A stretch of 64,000 bases of DNA from Methanomicrobium antiquum (GTDB lineage: Archaea > Halobacteriota > Methanomicrobia > Methanomicrobiales > Methanomicrobiaceae). A model generated the notes under the pieces. The model saw only the letters and a list, made by a program, of their open reading frames with translations, was not told where the DNA came from and did no database searches. Below, piece by piece: positions 9,056 through 17,636 of the stretch. The stretch's first letter is position 1. Every line of letters begins with the position of its first letter. The position numbers were made by a program, and so were the translations under genes. The DNA is taken from positions 310,001 to 374,000 of the forward strand of contig NZ_CP091092.1 in assembly GCF_029633915.1 (NCBI RefSeq). The letters are read 5' to 3'.

Positions 9056-9425
9056 TTGTTATGAAAGTCAAAATTCCTGATAAAATTTCATCACTTTTTT
9101 GTGTGATTAAAAAAGCTCATCATGTGCGTTTAACATGAAAGTCAGATTCCAGAAAGATTTTCATTCCTTTTGTGTGATAAAAAACGCATTCATCATGAGG
9201 GTTTGACATGAAAGTCAGATTCCAGAAAGATTTTCATTCCTTTTGTGTGATAAAAAACGCATTCATCATGAGGGTTTGACATGAAAGTCAAAGTTTCAGA
9301 AAACACTCCTGATATAATTTTGGAAATAATCCTTATCTCTCTGGTATTTTCAAAATAATTGTTATTTACATGAAAATTAATTTCTAATTTACATGAAAGT
9401 GTTTTCATGAAAAAAATTATCATGA
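9056..9425 (+). repeat. Composite hairpin repeat with 73-bp tandem copies
   Basis: Module A starts at 9056 (GTTATGAAAGTC...CATCAC...GTGTGAT). A 73-bp unit then begins with CATGAAAGTCAGATTCC at 9134 and again at 9207, with the next copy starting at 9280 and diverging. A degenerate module B lies at about 9370-9425. It runs into the last codons of thiE, so the repeat supplies that stop codon. An apparent 76-codon reading frame across it is just an artefact of the repeat. Confidence 0.8.
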
Positions 9426-10049
9426 ATGTTTTCTAAGAATTGAAAGAGTATCTGAAATTCTCTCATCCAAATCAGAAGTATCCATAAAATATCTGACCAT
9501 GCAGACATTTTTTGCACCGGCATTAAGGACAGATTGGATATTTTCCTTATTTATACCGCCGATTGCAACAACCGGAATATCCCCTGCAATTGCCAAAACA
9601 TCTTTTATTTTTTCAGTACCTGTAACAGGGTCAGGCTTTTTTTTAGTTGGTGTCTTAAAAATTGGGCCAAATCCGATATAGTCCGGGTTTTGTTTCACTG
9701 CATCTTTGACCTGTTCTATGTTATGTGTCGAAAGACCAAATTCACAAACTTTTCCTTTGCATATTTTTTTTGCATCAGATAGGCATACATCATCCTGCCC
9801 CAGATGCAGACAGTCCGCGCCGGACAAAAATGCAAGATCTGCACGATCATTCATGACAAATTTTGTATCTGTGCCTCTTGTTACAGAGATTATTTCAGCG
9901 GCCGCTTTTAGAATTTCTCTGTCTGACAAATCTTTTTCACGAAGCTGAAGATATTTTATTTTGTATTTGACAGCCGTTTTTGCAATCTCTTTATATGGTA
10001 AAGAAGGGTTTGTGATTATAAGATAAAGTCCAAAATTATTTTTTGTCAT
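9420..10049 (-). CDS. thiE: Thiamine-phosphate synthase
   Basis: ThiE joins hydroxymethylpyrimidine diphosphate to thiazole phosphate. Its TIM-barrel motifs are all present: YLQLREKDLSDRE, FVMNDRADLA, CLHLGQDD, GLSTHN, YIGFGPIFKTPTKK and VAIGGI. The ATG at 10049 has GAGGAG four bases upstream and overlaps the last 14 bases of thi4, so the two are translationally coupled. The TTG twelve bases earlier lacks such a site. Control should come from the TPP riboswitch ahead of thi4. Confidence 0.95.
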   Translation of the reverse strand: MTKNNFGLYLIITNPSLPYKEIAKTAVKYKIKYLQLREKDLSDREILKAAAEIISVTRGTDTKFVMNDRADLAFLSGADCLHLGQDDVCLSDAKKICKGKVCEFGLSTHNIEQVKDAVKQNPDYIGFGPIFKTPTKKKPDPVTGTEKIKDVLAIAGDIPVVAIGGINKENIQSVLNAGAKNVCMVRYFMDTSDLDERISDTLSILRKHS

Positions 10050-10824
10050 TAAGCTCCTCAATAATTAATTTAGCCGCCTTTTCGCCTGAAAGAAGCATGC
10101 CCCCAAATATAGGACCCATTCGTGGCGAGCCTGAAACTCCGTTGGCGGCCATTCCGCAGACATAAAGACCGGGGAATATCTCTTTTGTATTTTCAACAGT
10201 TTCAGCCTCACCTTTGTCTGCATCCATGGAACGCTCTCCCAATACTTTTCCTGAAGGTGTATTGAGTTTTATGTTGTTTTTGTTTGCAACCGTTTCTGCA
10301 ATCTCACAGGGATGGCCTGTTGCATCAACAACAATTTTTGATCTGACTGAAAGAGGGTCTACATGAAGCCCTTCTCTTACAACTGATCCCCAGTTTACAA
10401 CAACTCCTGCTACCTGATTGTTTTTGAAGACCACATCTTCAACGCTCATTCCATTATGTATAACCACTCCTGCCTTTGAAGCGTGATAAATAAGAGCAGA
10501 TGTTGCAAGAACACTATCGCATGTAACAAGTCCTTCATAGTCATTGTTTTCATAACTTTGGTATTTTATTTCAAGTTCATCTAAGATTCTGACAGCATCT
10601 GTCTGGATTGCAACTGATGAAAAAAGCATAGCGCCGCCCCACATTCCGCCTCCAGGTGCAAGTTTGCTCTCAAACATTGAAACCTTAAATCCCGCCTGTG
10701 CAATTCTTAGTGCGGCAATAAGTCCTGAAGGTCCTGTTCCTGCAATTGCAACGTCAATAGAAAGATTTTCCCTTAGTCTGTAAAACCAGGAATCTGTGAT
10801 TGCTTTTGTTGTGTTTAACTCCAT
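10036..10824 (-). CDS. thi4: Thi4-type thiazole synthase
   Basis: This FAD/NAD-fold enzyme makes the thiazole half of thiamine from NAD, glycine and a sulfur donor. Visible features are the dinucleotide site GTGPSG, FESKLAPGGGMWGG, DATGHPCEI and the C-terminal GSPRMGPIFGGML. The DATGH histidine lies where yeast Thi4 has its sacrificial cysteine; archaeal enzymes with histidine there use free sulfide catalytically, which suits an anaerobe. I chose the ATG at 10824, preceded by GGGAGGAT at the right distance, giving 262 residues. An upstream in-frame ATG at 10869 lies in the riboswitch leader and is unlikely to be used. Confidence 0.93.
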   Translation of the reverse strand: MELNTTKAITDSWFYRLRENLSIDVAIAGTGPSGLIAALRIAQAGFKVSMFESKLAPGGGMWGGAMLFSSVAIQTDAVRILDELEIKYQSYENNDYEGLVTCDSVLATSALIYHASKAGVVIHNGMSVEDVVFKNNQVAGVVVNWGSVVREGLHVDPLSVRSKIVVDATGHPCEIAETVANKNNIKLNTPSGKVLGERSMDADKGEAETVENTKEIFPGLYVCGMAANGVSGSPRMGPIFGGMLLSGEKAAKLIIEELNDKK

Positions 10825-10832
10825 TTTAAGTA

Positions 10833-10854
10833 ATCCTCCCGAAACCGGGTGGAT
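10833..10854 (-). promoter_or_regulatory. Hairpin sequestering the thi4 ribosome-binding site
   Basis: In the transcript AUCC-A-CCCG, a GUUU loop and CGGG-A-GGAU form a stem broken only by one A-A mismatch. The 3' arm is the thi4 Shine-Dalgarno sequence. It lies between the TPP aptamer and the start codon, so it is the likely expression platform: ribosome access blocked when the hairpin forms. Confidence 0.65.
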
Positions 10855-10882
10855 AATGCTTACTGGCAAATCAGGAAAAATA

Positions 10883-10977
10883 AATCCCTACGCCGGCATT
10901 ACCCGGATCAGGTTAATGGGTATAATCTCAGCCGTTTTCATCTGAAATAATTCAGATTTAACAGCACCCCGTTATAG
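10883..10977 (-). promoter_or_regulatory. TPP riboswitch aptamer (THI element)
   Basis: The minus-strand RNA shows the full consensus in order: CGGGGTGCT, a variable P3 hairpin with AATCTGAA/TTTCAGAT arms, GGCTGAGA, ACCC, AACCTGATC, GGGTAATGCC and GCGTAGGGA closing P1. Binding of thiamine diphosphate is well established for this motif. It lies about 60 bases upstream of the thi4 start and should repress thi4-thiE when thiamine is plentiful. Confidence 0.96.
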
Positions 10978-11299
10978 TTTCAGTCTTCATAATATATTGA
11001 ATCTGCGAAGGAAAAAGTGTCAGGTAGAAATGAAAAAAGAAAACAGAAAAAAGAAAACAGAAAAAAAACAGGAAACAGGAAAAAATTAAGAAATTAAGCA
11101 AAATTAAAAAAATTAACCAAAAAATAAAAAAAACGTTAATGAAACTAAGGTTTCATGCAACAGTTTCATGTAAATCACAAAGTGATTTTTATAGCAAAGT
11201 GATTTTTATAGCAAAATAAGATATATTTACAAAAACCAAAAAATAAAAAAACAGCTTGTATTTTATTATTCAGCTTTGATTATTAATTTAGAATCTGTC
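10978..11299. other. A-rich low-complexity intergenic stretch
   Basis: No gene is visible. The first half is a purine-rich run of AAAAAAGAAAACAG-like units. Near 11140-11215 lie TTTCATG-containing inverted segments and two direct copies of AAGTGATTTTTATAGCA, probably a decayed relative of the dispersed hairpin repeat. The thi4 promoter should lie just downstream of 10978 as read on the plus strand. Confidence 0.6.
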
Positions 11300-13321
11300 T
11301 CATATACCAATCATTAATTCAGGATGATTGTAGGGGTAATAAGGGGGTTCTGTTGGTTTTTTCTGTATTTCAATCGATTTTATTGCATCGCCTAAGTTAC
11401 TTAGATTAGATATCACTATTTTGTAGTCTGATATTGTGTATAAATTATCGTCCATAAAAATCGAGCGTTTAACAGAATCTGAAGGGTACCAGTACCTGTC
11501 GGAATCAAATCCCTCATGTTTGACCTTTCCCTTAATTGTGAAGGAATAATCAGAATTTATGCCCAAAACATAAACGCCGTTCCATCTTCCCCTTGAATAT
11601 GAGTTTTCATAACGACTGTCTTCTACAGGAATTTTTGTTATTTCATCTACAGGCAAAACGAGTATATTTTTTTCATAGTCAAACAAAAACGCCTTGTGAT
11701 CTGATAAAACTTCAGAGTCTGTTCCAGCTTCTCCAATAATTAACTCATCATTAAGAACAGGATTGTTTAAATCAGTCACATCAAAGAGGGCAATTTTTAA
11801 TCCTTCTGTTGTAACTCCGCCCCACTTGTTTTCCGATGTTGATTTTCCAATACCTATTATGTGGTTTTCATCGTAAGGATGCAGATAATCAGAGTATCCC
11901 GGAATCTTTAATTCACCTAAAATTCCCGGCTGTTTCGGGTTTGAAAGATCGATAACAAAGAACGGATCAATCTGCTTGAAAGTTACAAGATAGAGGAGAC
12001 TGCCTGTGAATCTTGCAGAGTAAATCTTCTCATCAGGTGCGATGTGCTCAAGTCTTCCGATGATGTTTAAAGAATCGTCAAGCACATAAACGCAGTTGTA
12101 CATGTAATATTCATTGGCTGAATAACTGTTGATTGTCGTTGCAACCCTTAAATTTTTGTTGTATTCATCAAGCGACCACTGATTCAAAAGACTTCCCGGA
12201 ACTGTTCCTGTAGCTTTATATTTTATATCTCCTCTGTCTATTGAAAAGCGGTGTATAACGGTATTTTGCCTTTCATTATCAGATGATATTTCACTATCTT
12301 TTGTTATTGAATATCTGTTGTTTGAAGGGAGGTATCTTTCATATGCCATGAAGATGTTGTCCTTTGATACATAGAGGGTGTTATCTCTTCCTGTCAGAAA
12401 TGCCTCTGATTGTAAATCGTCGTCAGAATTGATATTAAAGGATGTCACTGTATGAAGAACAAAGTTGTATTCGTAAACAGGCGGACACCAGATTTCAGGC
12501 TTTGAAATAACATCTCCGTTTTGCCTGACAACCGGCATTATTACGTCACTGTCGCTTGAAACTGAGTTTTTTGAGATTGCATAAATATAATTGTCAATCA
12601 TCCTGGAGTCCTCATAAAAGCCGGGGAGTTTTAGCGTTCTTATAAGTTCAGGATTTTTCCTGTCGGAGATGTCATACACCTTTGCATAAGTAATCTGAAT
12701 TGTTACCGGAACCGGTGCTGAACTAATTTCAGGTGTTGTCCATTCGTCTTCATAGCCTGTGGAAAAAACTACAAGTCTGTTATTGTATAAAAAAAGTGCT
12801 GAAGTGCTGTATCCCTCTATTTTATCTTCGAAGATAATTTCTGCCTCTTCTGCCGGGTATGCATCGATAATCATCAGATTATTGCCTTTTACCATGTATA
12901 TGTATTTTCCATCATTTTTAACAAAATCTGCCTCATCAACGCCTTTCACCTGTATATTTGTCTCTGAGTAGTCAGATGCAGAAGATGCAGAGGTCGGTAC
13001 CGCTGTCGGCATCGGCATTTGAGGCATCTGCCCTGTCAGACCTGTTTCCGGCGAGAATATATTCTCCCGATCTGCAGATTTACTCATTCCAAGGCCGAAG
13101 ACCAAATCCATTGCTTCATCTACAACAGAATATTCGTAGGTTTTTTGATGTGCTTTGAGAAAACTTTTCAGTTCATCACCGGACGTTATCTTTATTATCC
13201 CGTCAGGCTGTTTTTGTTCATCAAAAAAACCTGTCATAATAGTGTATGCAAATATTCCTAAAACTACAATACATCCTGCCGCAATAAGAAAAATAAGTAT
13301 ATTTATGCCGTCAAATTTCAT
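11300..13321 (-). CDS. Membrane-anchored beta-propeller domain protein
   Basis: The 673-residue protein has one N-terminal membrane helix (residues 8-30), a Pro/Thr-rich linker to about residue 115, then the secreted beta-propeller domain family marked by TNIQVKGVDEADFVKNDGKYIY. Repeated blades follow (LYNNRLVVFSTG, KVYDISDRKNPELIRTLKLPG, FVIDLSNPKQPGILGELKIPGYS, LFDVTDLNNPVL). The ILGELKIPGYSDYLHPY segment is the family's most recognisable part. The function of the family is not known to me; extracellular binding is the usual guess. Two tandem-repeat arrays lie directly upstream, in its promoter region. Confidence 0.88.
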   Translation of the reverse strand: MKFDGINILIFLIAAGCIVVLGIFAYTIMTGFFDEQKQPDGIIKITSGDELKSFLKAHQKTYEYSVVDEAMDLVFGLGMSKSADRENIFSPETGLTGQMPQMPMPTAVPTSASSASDYSETNIQVKGVDEADFVKNDGKYIYMVKGNNLMIIDAYPAEEAEIIFEDKIEGYSTSALFLYNNRLVVFSTGYEDEWTTPEISSAPVPVTIQITYAKVYDISDRKNPELIRTLKLPGFYEDSRMIDNYIYAISKNSVSSDSDVIMPVVRQNGDVISKPEIWCPPVYEYNFVLHTVTSFNINSDDDLQSEAFLTGRDNTLYVSKDNIFMAYERYLPSNNRYSITKDSEISSDNERQNTVIHRFSIDRGDIKYKATGTVPGSLLNQWSLDEYNKNLRVATTINSYSANEYYMYNCVYVLDDSLNIIGRLEHIAPDEKIYSARFTGSLLYLVTFKQIDPFFVIDLSNPKQPGILGELKIPGYSDYLHPYDENHIIGIGKSTSENKWGGVTTEGLKIALFDVTDLNNPVLNDELIIGEAGTDSEVLSDHKAFLFDYEKNILVLPVDEITKIPVEDSRYENSYSRGRWNGVYVLGINSDYSFTIKGKVKHEGFDSDRYWYPSDSVKRSIFMDDNLYTISDYKIVISNLSNLGDAIKSIEIQKKPTEPPYYPYNHPELMIGI

Positions 13322-13360
13322 TTTACCACATCCTGAATAATTTATTCCCTGCGTTAGTTT

Positions 13361-13466
13361 GACCTTAGTATAACCTTAGTATAACCTTAGTATAACCTTA
13401 GTATGACCTTAGTATAACCTTAGTATAACCTTAGTATAACCTTAGTATGACCAGTATAATCTTAGT
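13361..13466. repeat. 11-bp tandem array (ACCTTAGTATA)
   Basis: About nine copies of an 11-bp unit, ACCTTAGTATA with minor G variants, lie 40 bp upstream of the beta-propeller gene start. On the minus strand the unit reads TATACTAAGGT, which places repeated TATA-like steps in the presumed promoter. It could vary in copy number by slippage. Confidence 0.9.
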
Positions 13467-13603
13467 TTAAACTCCTGTTAACAGCAGGCTGTTATAAATT
13501 ATCAAATGGTTGTTTTTTGTTCTGAATGATTATAATGACTGCTTTAACTGCGGAATTTTTTGAAGTTATAAAAAACAATGAATATAAGAAGAATGGGAAA
13601 AAA

Positions 13604-13836
13604 GGAATGAAAAATAAGAATGAAAAATAAGAATGAAAAATAAGAATGAAAAATAAGAATGAAAAATAAGAATGAAAAATAAGAATGAAAAATAAGAATG
13701 AAAAATAAGAATGAAAAATAAGAATGAAAAATAAGAATGAAAAATAAGAATGAAAAATAAGAATGAAAAATAAGAATGAAAAATAAGAATGAAAAATAAG
13801 AATGAAAAATAAGAATGAAAAATAAGAATGAAAAAG
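13604..13836. repeat. 13-bp minisatellite (GAATGAAAAATAA)
   Basis: Roughly eighteen near-perfect head-to-tail copies of the 13-bp unit GAATGAAAAATAA occur. The near-identity of all copies indicates recent expansion or ongoing homogenisation. The 13-bp period is not a multiple of three and each unit contains a stop, so it is not coding. No spacers exist, so it is not a CRISPR. Confidence 0.95.
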
Positions 13837-13958
13837 AAATCGTAGTAATTAGACTGAATAAAAGAAAAAAGTAAAGAATTTTTCCTGAATATTAAATCAG
13901 GCTCCTTGATATGCCCTAAAATTGACCCTGAAGAAATTTAAAATCTCTTTTTTTCCAG

Positions 13959-14543
13959 CTAAAAAATTGGAAAAGGTGCAGGTATGAAAAAGAGTGAAAC
14001 AAACAGGCAAATGAATATGATATATGGAAGTATCATTGCAATAACTGCACGTCCTGTTGATATTTCATGAAGTTCTCTTATTGCAATCGTCTGCAAAACA
14101 AGTGCCCATACTGTTGTTATTATTCCGATTATCGGAATCCAGCCCAGAATGAGTGTTGGTACAGATGAATATGAAACAGATTTCAGTGTTTCAAAAAGAC
14201 CGTTTTTGCCCTCGACAATTATTACAAAAACGTGAATGAATAAGGTGTTTAAGAAAACATCTGCAATAACAAGTCCATAAATTATTAGAATCCAAAGATA
14301 TGGTTTTGCAAAGTTTAGAAATTCATAAGAGTAGAATATATCCAGATTACAGAATATAACGATGCTTAAAAGTACTGAATAAAATATTCCCGTTGAAAAA
14401 ATAAATACAAGAACGTCTGAAATTTTCCGGTTGCGAATTTCACGAAGTGTTTTAACAGGTCTTTTAATAATTCCCATGACATCGGAAGAAATGTATGAAA
14501 AACTTATTTTTCCTGCCTCAAAAAAATCCATATGAATCTGCAT
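13959..14543 (-). CDS. Yip1-domain membrane protein
   Basis: The 194 residues start with an amphipathic stretch containing DVMGIIKRPVKTLREIR, typical of the start of Yip1/DUF1282 domains, followed by about five membrane helices with the conserved SYSSVPTLILGWIPIIGIITTVWALVLQTIAIRELHEISTGRA region (key pieces: SYSSVPTLILGW, PIIGIITTVWALVL, IRELH). Archaeal members are integral membrane proteins of unknown role. The gene stands alone between repeats. Confidence 0.8.
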   Translation of the reverse strand: MQIHMDFFEAGKISFSYISSDVMGIIKRPVKTLREIRNRKISDVLVFIFSTGIFYSVLLSIVIFCNLDIFYSYEFLNFAKPYLWILIIYGLVIADVFLNTLFIHVFVIIVEGKNGLFETLKSVSYSSVPTLILGWIPIIGIITTVWALVLQTIAIRELHEISTGRAVIAMILPYIIFICLFVSLFFIPAPFPIF

Positions 14544-14649
14544 AATTATCTTTTTCAGGACTATATATTACATCAGTTTTAAATCGGAAATTCTGACCTG
14601 GAGCGTTTACCTGATTGCATTATCATTCAATAGTTATCATTGAAATGTG

Positions 14650-14795
14650 ATTTGTTATGAAAGTCTAAAATCCCTGATAGACTTTCATCAATTTTTGTGT
14701 GATGAAAAAAGCTCATCATGTGCGTTTCACATGAAAGTTACTTCGTAACTTACATGAAACCGTGCATGAAATAGAATTTCATGGACGTTTTTTTA
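14650..14795 (+). repeat. Full-length hairpin repeat, modules A and B
   Basis: This is the most complete copy. Module A: ATGAAAGTCTA pairs with TAGACTTTCAT, then TCATCA with TGATGA. Module B: AAGTTAC/GTAACTT, then CATGAAAT/ATTTCATG, ending GACGTTTTTTT. Four hairpins in a row followed by a T-run resemble a terminator or REP-like element. It fills much of the 315-bp gap between the HD-domain and Yip1 genes; I see no gene there. Confidence 0.85.
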
Positions 14796-14858
14796 AAGAA
14801 TAAATTTTCAGGGCGATTTTTCCGGAAAAAACAGAGATTTTAGTATTTCTTCTAAATA

Positions 14859-16052
14859 TTATTCACTATTGAAGCAGTCCAGAGTTGTCATGTCTTTTTT
14901 GGAGCTTTCAGAAGAATTAACCTTTTCAGAGTTTTCCTCATATGAATCTGACTTAAAAACAAAACCATCCATTCTTTTTCCCCATAAAAGTTCACCCCTT
15001 TCAGCCGGTTTTAAATCTTCTGAAATCTCATGGAGTGTTGCGCTGATATTGTCTGCGAAATGAACAATCCATGCTTCAGGTGTCTGAGGCCTTGTTTCAC
15101 CATGTTCACCGTGATGTGACTGAATAATATGTAAAAGTTCAAGATAGGTGCCTTCGTCAACAAATGCTCTATATCTCGAAAGTGTCTGCATGGCAGGAGT
15201 AATATGTCCTAATAGTGAGTATGATGGATTTGGTGCATAATAAAGACCTTTTTTATCAAAGGACTGGCATTTGCCAATATCATGCAAAATTGCGCCTGCA
15301 ATTAAAATATCATAATTTAAATTTATACCTGCAAGGTTTCTTCCAATCGAAAGTGAAATCTCTGCAACTTCCAGGGTGTGTTCACAAAGACCTCCTGTAT
15401 AGTCATGGTGCCTTGACTTTGCCGCAGGTTTTTCAAAAAAGCCTTCTGATTTTTTAATTACTGTCTGTAAAAGATCTTTTAACCCCCGGTTCTTTACCGA
15501 TTCACAAAGCTTTAAAATTTTATCCCGGTTTTCCTTAATATTGGCAGGAGAATAGATGTAATCAGAAGGTGTAATTTTTTTTATGTCAACCGGATTTTTC
15601 AGGTATTCTATCCCGTCATTTACATTGATATTTAAGTCGTTGTTGTATTTGTCAGCCTTTCCTGATATTCTGAATATCTGCCCTTCGTTTTCTGCAAGTG
15701 CATTAAAGACCTCTTCTATGTCACATGCTCCTGAATTATACTGCCCCCAGATTTTGCACGATATTTTTCCGGTATTGTCTGAGATACTGCATGCAATGTA
15801 TTTATTGTTCTTTCCTGTCCTAAGTGTCGGATTTTCAATTAAAAAAGCTGAATCAACAGCCATCTTTGGGATTATAGAGTTTACATATATTTTTTTTATC
15901 AATCCACACACCCCTTTCTGATTAGGTTTGATTTCATTTTTCTTTTCATCTGCTATGAAAATTGGGATTTTACTTACATGATTTTTTTTTGATTTATGTT
16001 GTTTTTTTAGTTGATTCAGATACAGTTTATGATTATCTGGTTGTTTTATCAT
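14859..16052 (-). CDS. OB-fold plus HD-domain protein, YhaM-like 3'-5' exonuclease
   Basis: After a lysine-rich N-terminus, an OB fold (IACSISDNTGKISCKIWG, near residues 80-100) binds nucleic acid, and an HD phosphohydrolase domain follows (HHDYTGGLCEHTLEVAE, then AGAILHDIGK and IQSHHGEHG). This order matches the YhaM/CBF1 family, which includes a 3'-5' exoribonuclease in bacteria. The ATG at 16052 overlaps the upstream GT2 gene by 20 bases. A TTG at 15902 preceded by AAGGGGTG would start at IKKIYVNSIIP, where YhaM homology begins, so the first 50 residues may not be translated. Confidence 0.82.
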   Translation of the reverse strand: MIKQPDNHKLYLNQLKKQHKSKKNHVSKIPIFIADEKKNEIKPNQKGVCGLIKKIYVNSIIPKMAVDSAFLIENPTLRTGKNNKYIACSISDNTGKISCKIWGQYNSGACDIEEVFNALAENEGQIFRISGKADKYNNDLNINVNDGIEYLKNPVDIKKITPSDYIYSPANIKENRDKILKLCESVKNRGLKDLLQTVIKKSEGFFEKPAAKSRHHDYTGGLCEHTLEVAEISLSIGRNLAGINLNYDILIAGAILHDIGKCQSFDKKGLYYAPNPSYSLLGHITPAMQTLSRYRAFVDEGTYLELLHIIQSHHGEHGETRPQTPEAWIVHFADNISATLHEISEDLKPAERGELLWGKRMDGFVFKSDSYEENSEKVNSSESSKKDMTTLDCFNSE

Positions 16053-16755
16053 TTCTTTTTTGATTAAATCTTATTTTCAACAGATTTAAAAGCATTCCTA
16101 TGCCATCCCGGCTTTTTACATGCGATTCATCTGTGTCATTCCATTTGATTGGAACTTCCTCTACCAAAAACCCCCTCTTTAGAAGAAGATGCAAAACCTC
16201 GACATCAAATTCAAAACCATAAGATGTTATATCCGGCAAAACAGCATCAACTGCATTTTTTCTGAATACTTTTGCGCCACATTGCGTATCATAAAATTTC
16301 AGCCCAAAGAGCAGTCTGACATATATGTTAAAAAGTCTGCTTTGAAAGAGTCTTGCAAAAGGTTGCTTTTTTTTGATTTCAGCCCCTTTGAGCCATCTTG
16401 AACCTATTACACAATCATAATTCAAAAGATATGAAAAAAGACGGTTTATTTCTGAAACCGGAGTAGAACCGTCAGCGTCTGTAAACCCGACATAATCTGT
16501 ATCGCATGCTTTTATACCTTCAATGATTCCGCCTCCCTTTCCAAGGCGGCTTTGAAAGTCAATAATTTTTATTTTCAGAAAATCCTCTTTTTCTGCGAAG
16601 TTCTTAACTATCTCTGCTGTTTTATCACTGCCATCACATACAAAAATTAAAGGTCCACTGTATGATTTAATTTCTGAGAGAAATGACCTGATTCTTCTCT
16701 CTTCATTGTAGGCCGGCACTATTAAAGTGCAGTTTTCGCCGGATATTTTGTTCAT
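16033..16755 (-). CDS. GT2 glycosyltransferase, dolichyl-phosphate sugar synthase type
   Basis: This 240-residue GT-A enzyme has IVPAYNEERRI at the start, CDGSDKT, SRLGKGGGIIEGI, the metal site FTDADGSTP and the family-specific GSRWLKGA and FYDTQCGAKVF. These match dolichyl-phosphate glucose/mannose synthases (ALG5/DPM1 group) that load sugars on lipid carriers for protein N-glycosylation in archaea. No C-terminal membrane domain is present. It overlaps the HD-domain gene by 20 bases, suggesting cotranscription but not a shared function. Confidence 0.88.
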   Translation of the reverse strand: MNKISGENCTLIVPAYNEERRIRSFLSEIKSYSGPLIFVCDGSDKTAEIVKNFAEKEDFLKIKIIDFQSRLGKGGGIIEGIKACDTDYVGFTDADGSTPVSEINRLFSYLLNYDCVIGSRWLKGAEIKKKQPFARLFQSRLFNIYVRLLFGLKFYDTQCGAKVFRKNAVDAVLPDITSYGFEFDVEVLHLLLKRGFLVEEVPIKWNDTDESHVKSRDGIGMLLNLLKIRFNQKRNDKTTR

Positions 16756-16788
16756 TTAAAGTTTCGCTAATCGTTTTATTGTCATCTT

Positions 16789-17313
16789 TTAACAGCCGAG
16801 TTTTTCAAGAACAATGTCTGCAAAACCTTCAGCCGCTGTCGGATGATTTGCAGTTATTATATTATTGTCTGAGACCACCGGAACTTTTACAATATTTGCG
16901 CCACCCTGCTTTAGAAGTTCAACTGATGCAGGTGTCTCAAAAACAGTAGCCTGTTTATCTTTTAGAATTCCTGCTCTTGCAAGAACAACAGGAGCAAGAC
17001 ATATTGCGCCAACAACCTTGTCCTTCTCATAAAACTGTTTTACAAGCTCTACTAAGGGTTCTTCTTTCCATAAAAAGTCGCTTGCACCAAGTCCGCCGAC
17101 AATTACAATTCCATCGTAATTTTCTTCTGATGCATCTGAAATTAAAAGCGAAGCTTCCTGTTCACCACCAACCATTCCTTCGCATATACCTGTTTTTGTC
17201 GATGCAACATCAAATGAGACTCCGGCATTTAGAAATGCTTTTGCCGGAATTTCAAACTCTTCTTCCCTGTACCTTTTTGGGGCAATAACCATCAGAATTT
17301 TCAATTTTTTCAC
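16789..17313 (-). CDS. DJ-1/PfpI family protein
   Basis: The 174-residue flavodoxin-like protein has the conserved early glutamate in KRYREEEFEIP, IVIVGGLGASDFL, the nucleophile elbow AICLAPVVLARAG with its cysteine, and ANHPTAAEGFADIVLE at the end. DJ-1/PfpI members act as proteases, glyoxalases/deglycases or stress chaperones; sequence alone does not decide which. Thirty-four bases separate it from the GT2 gene downstream. Confidence 0.88.
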   Translation of the reverse strand: MKKLKILMVIAPKRYREEEFEIPAKAFLNAGVSFDVASTKTGICEGMVGGEQEASLLISDASEENYDGIVIVGGLGASDFLWKEEPLVELVKQFYEKDKVVGAICLAPVVLARAGILKDKQATVFETPASVELLKQGGANIVKVPVVSDNNIITANHPTAAEGFADIVLEKLGC

Positions 17314-17496
17314 CTTCTAATATTTAAGACTGTACAACTTTTTAAGGTTGTACTTATTTTTAGGTTGTTCTTTTTAATGTTGGAATTTTTAAATTTTAAT
17401 TTGGAAGTGTTCTTTTAAGAATTGTATATTTTTAATTGTAAATAGTGGATTCTATTAATACCTGAAATTATGATGAATTATTCAATTATTTTTCAT

Positions 17497-17575
17497 CAAT
17501 AAAAACGTCCATGATAATTTTTTTCATGCACGATTTCATGTAAGTTACGAAGTAACTTTCATGTAAAAGTCAAAA
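17497..17575 (-). repeat. Hairpin repeat, module B, inverted copy
   Basis: The reverse complement matches module B: CATGAAAGTTACTTCGTAAC, then GCATGAAA...TTATCATGGACGTTTTTAT. Unlike the other well-kept copies it lies on the minus strand. It follows an AT-rich stretch with no gene in the 323-bp gap upstream of the DJ-1 promoter. Confidence 0.8.
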
Positions 17576-17636
17576 TAAAAAGTTAAAATATCAACCAATA
17601 TATCAGGCATCAGTATCAGAGTTAATTTGTCAGTTT

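Noticed and set aside
9193-9423. A 76-codon minus-strand reading frame in the repeat region
   Set aside because: It runs across the tandem 73-bp units and module B; the encoded peptide merely repeats itself and has no independent support.
13361-13836. A possible CRISPR array
   Set aside because: Both arrays are head-to-tail units of 11 and 13 bp without unique spacers, and there are no cas genes in the window.
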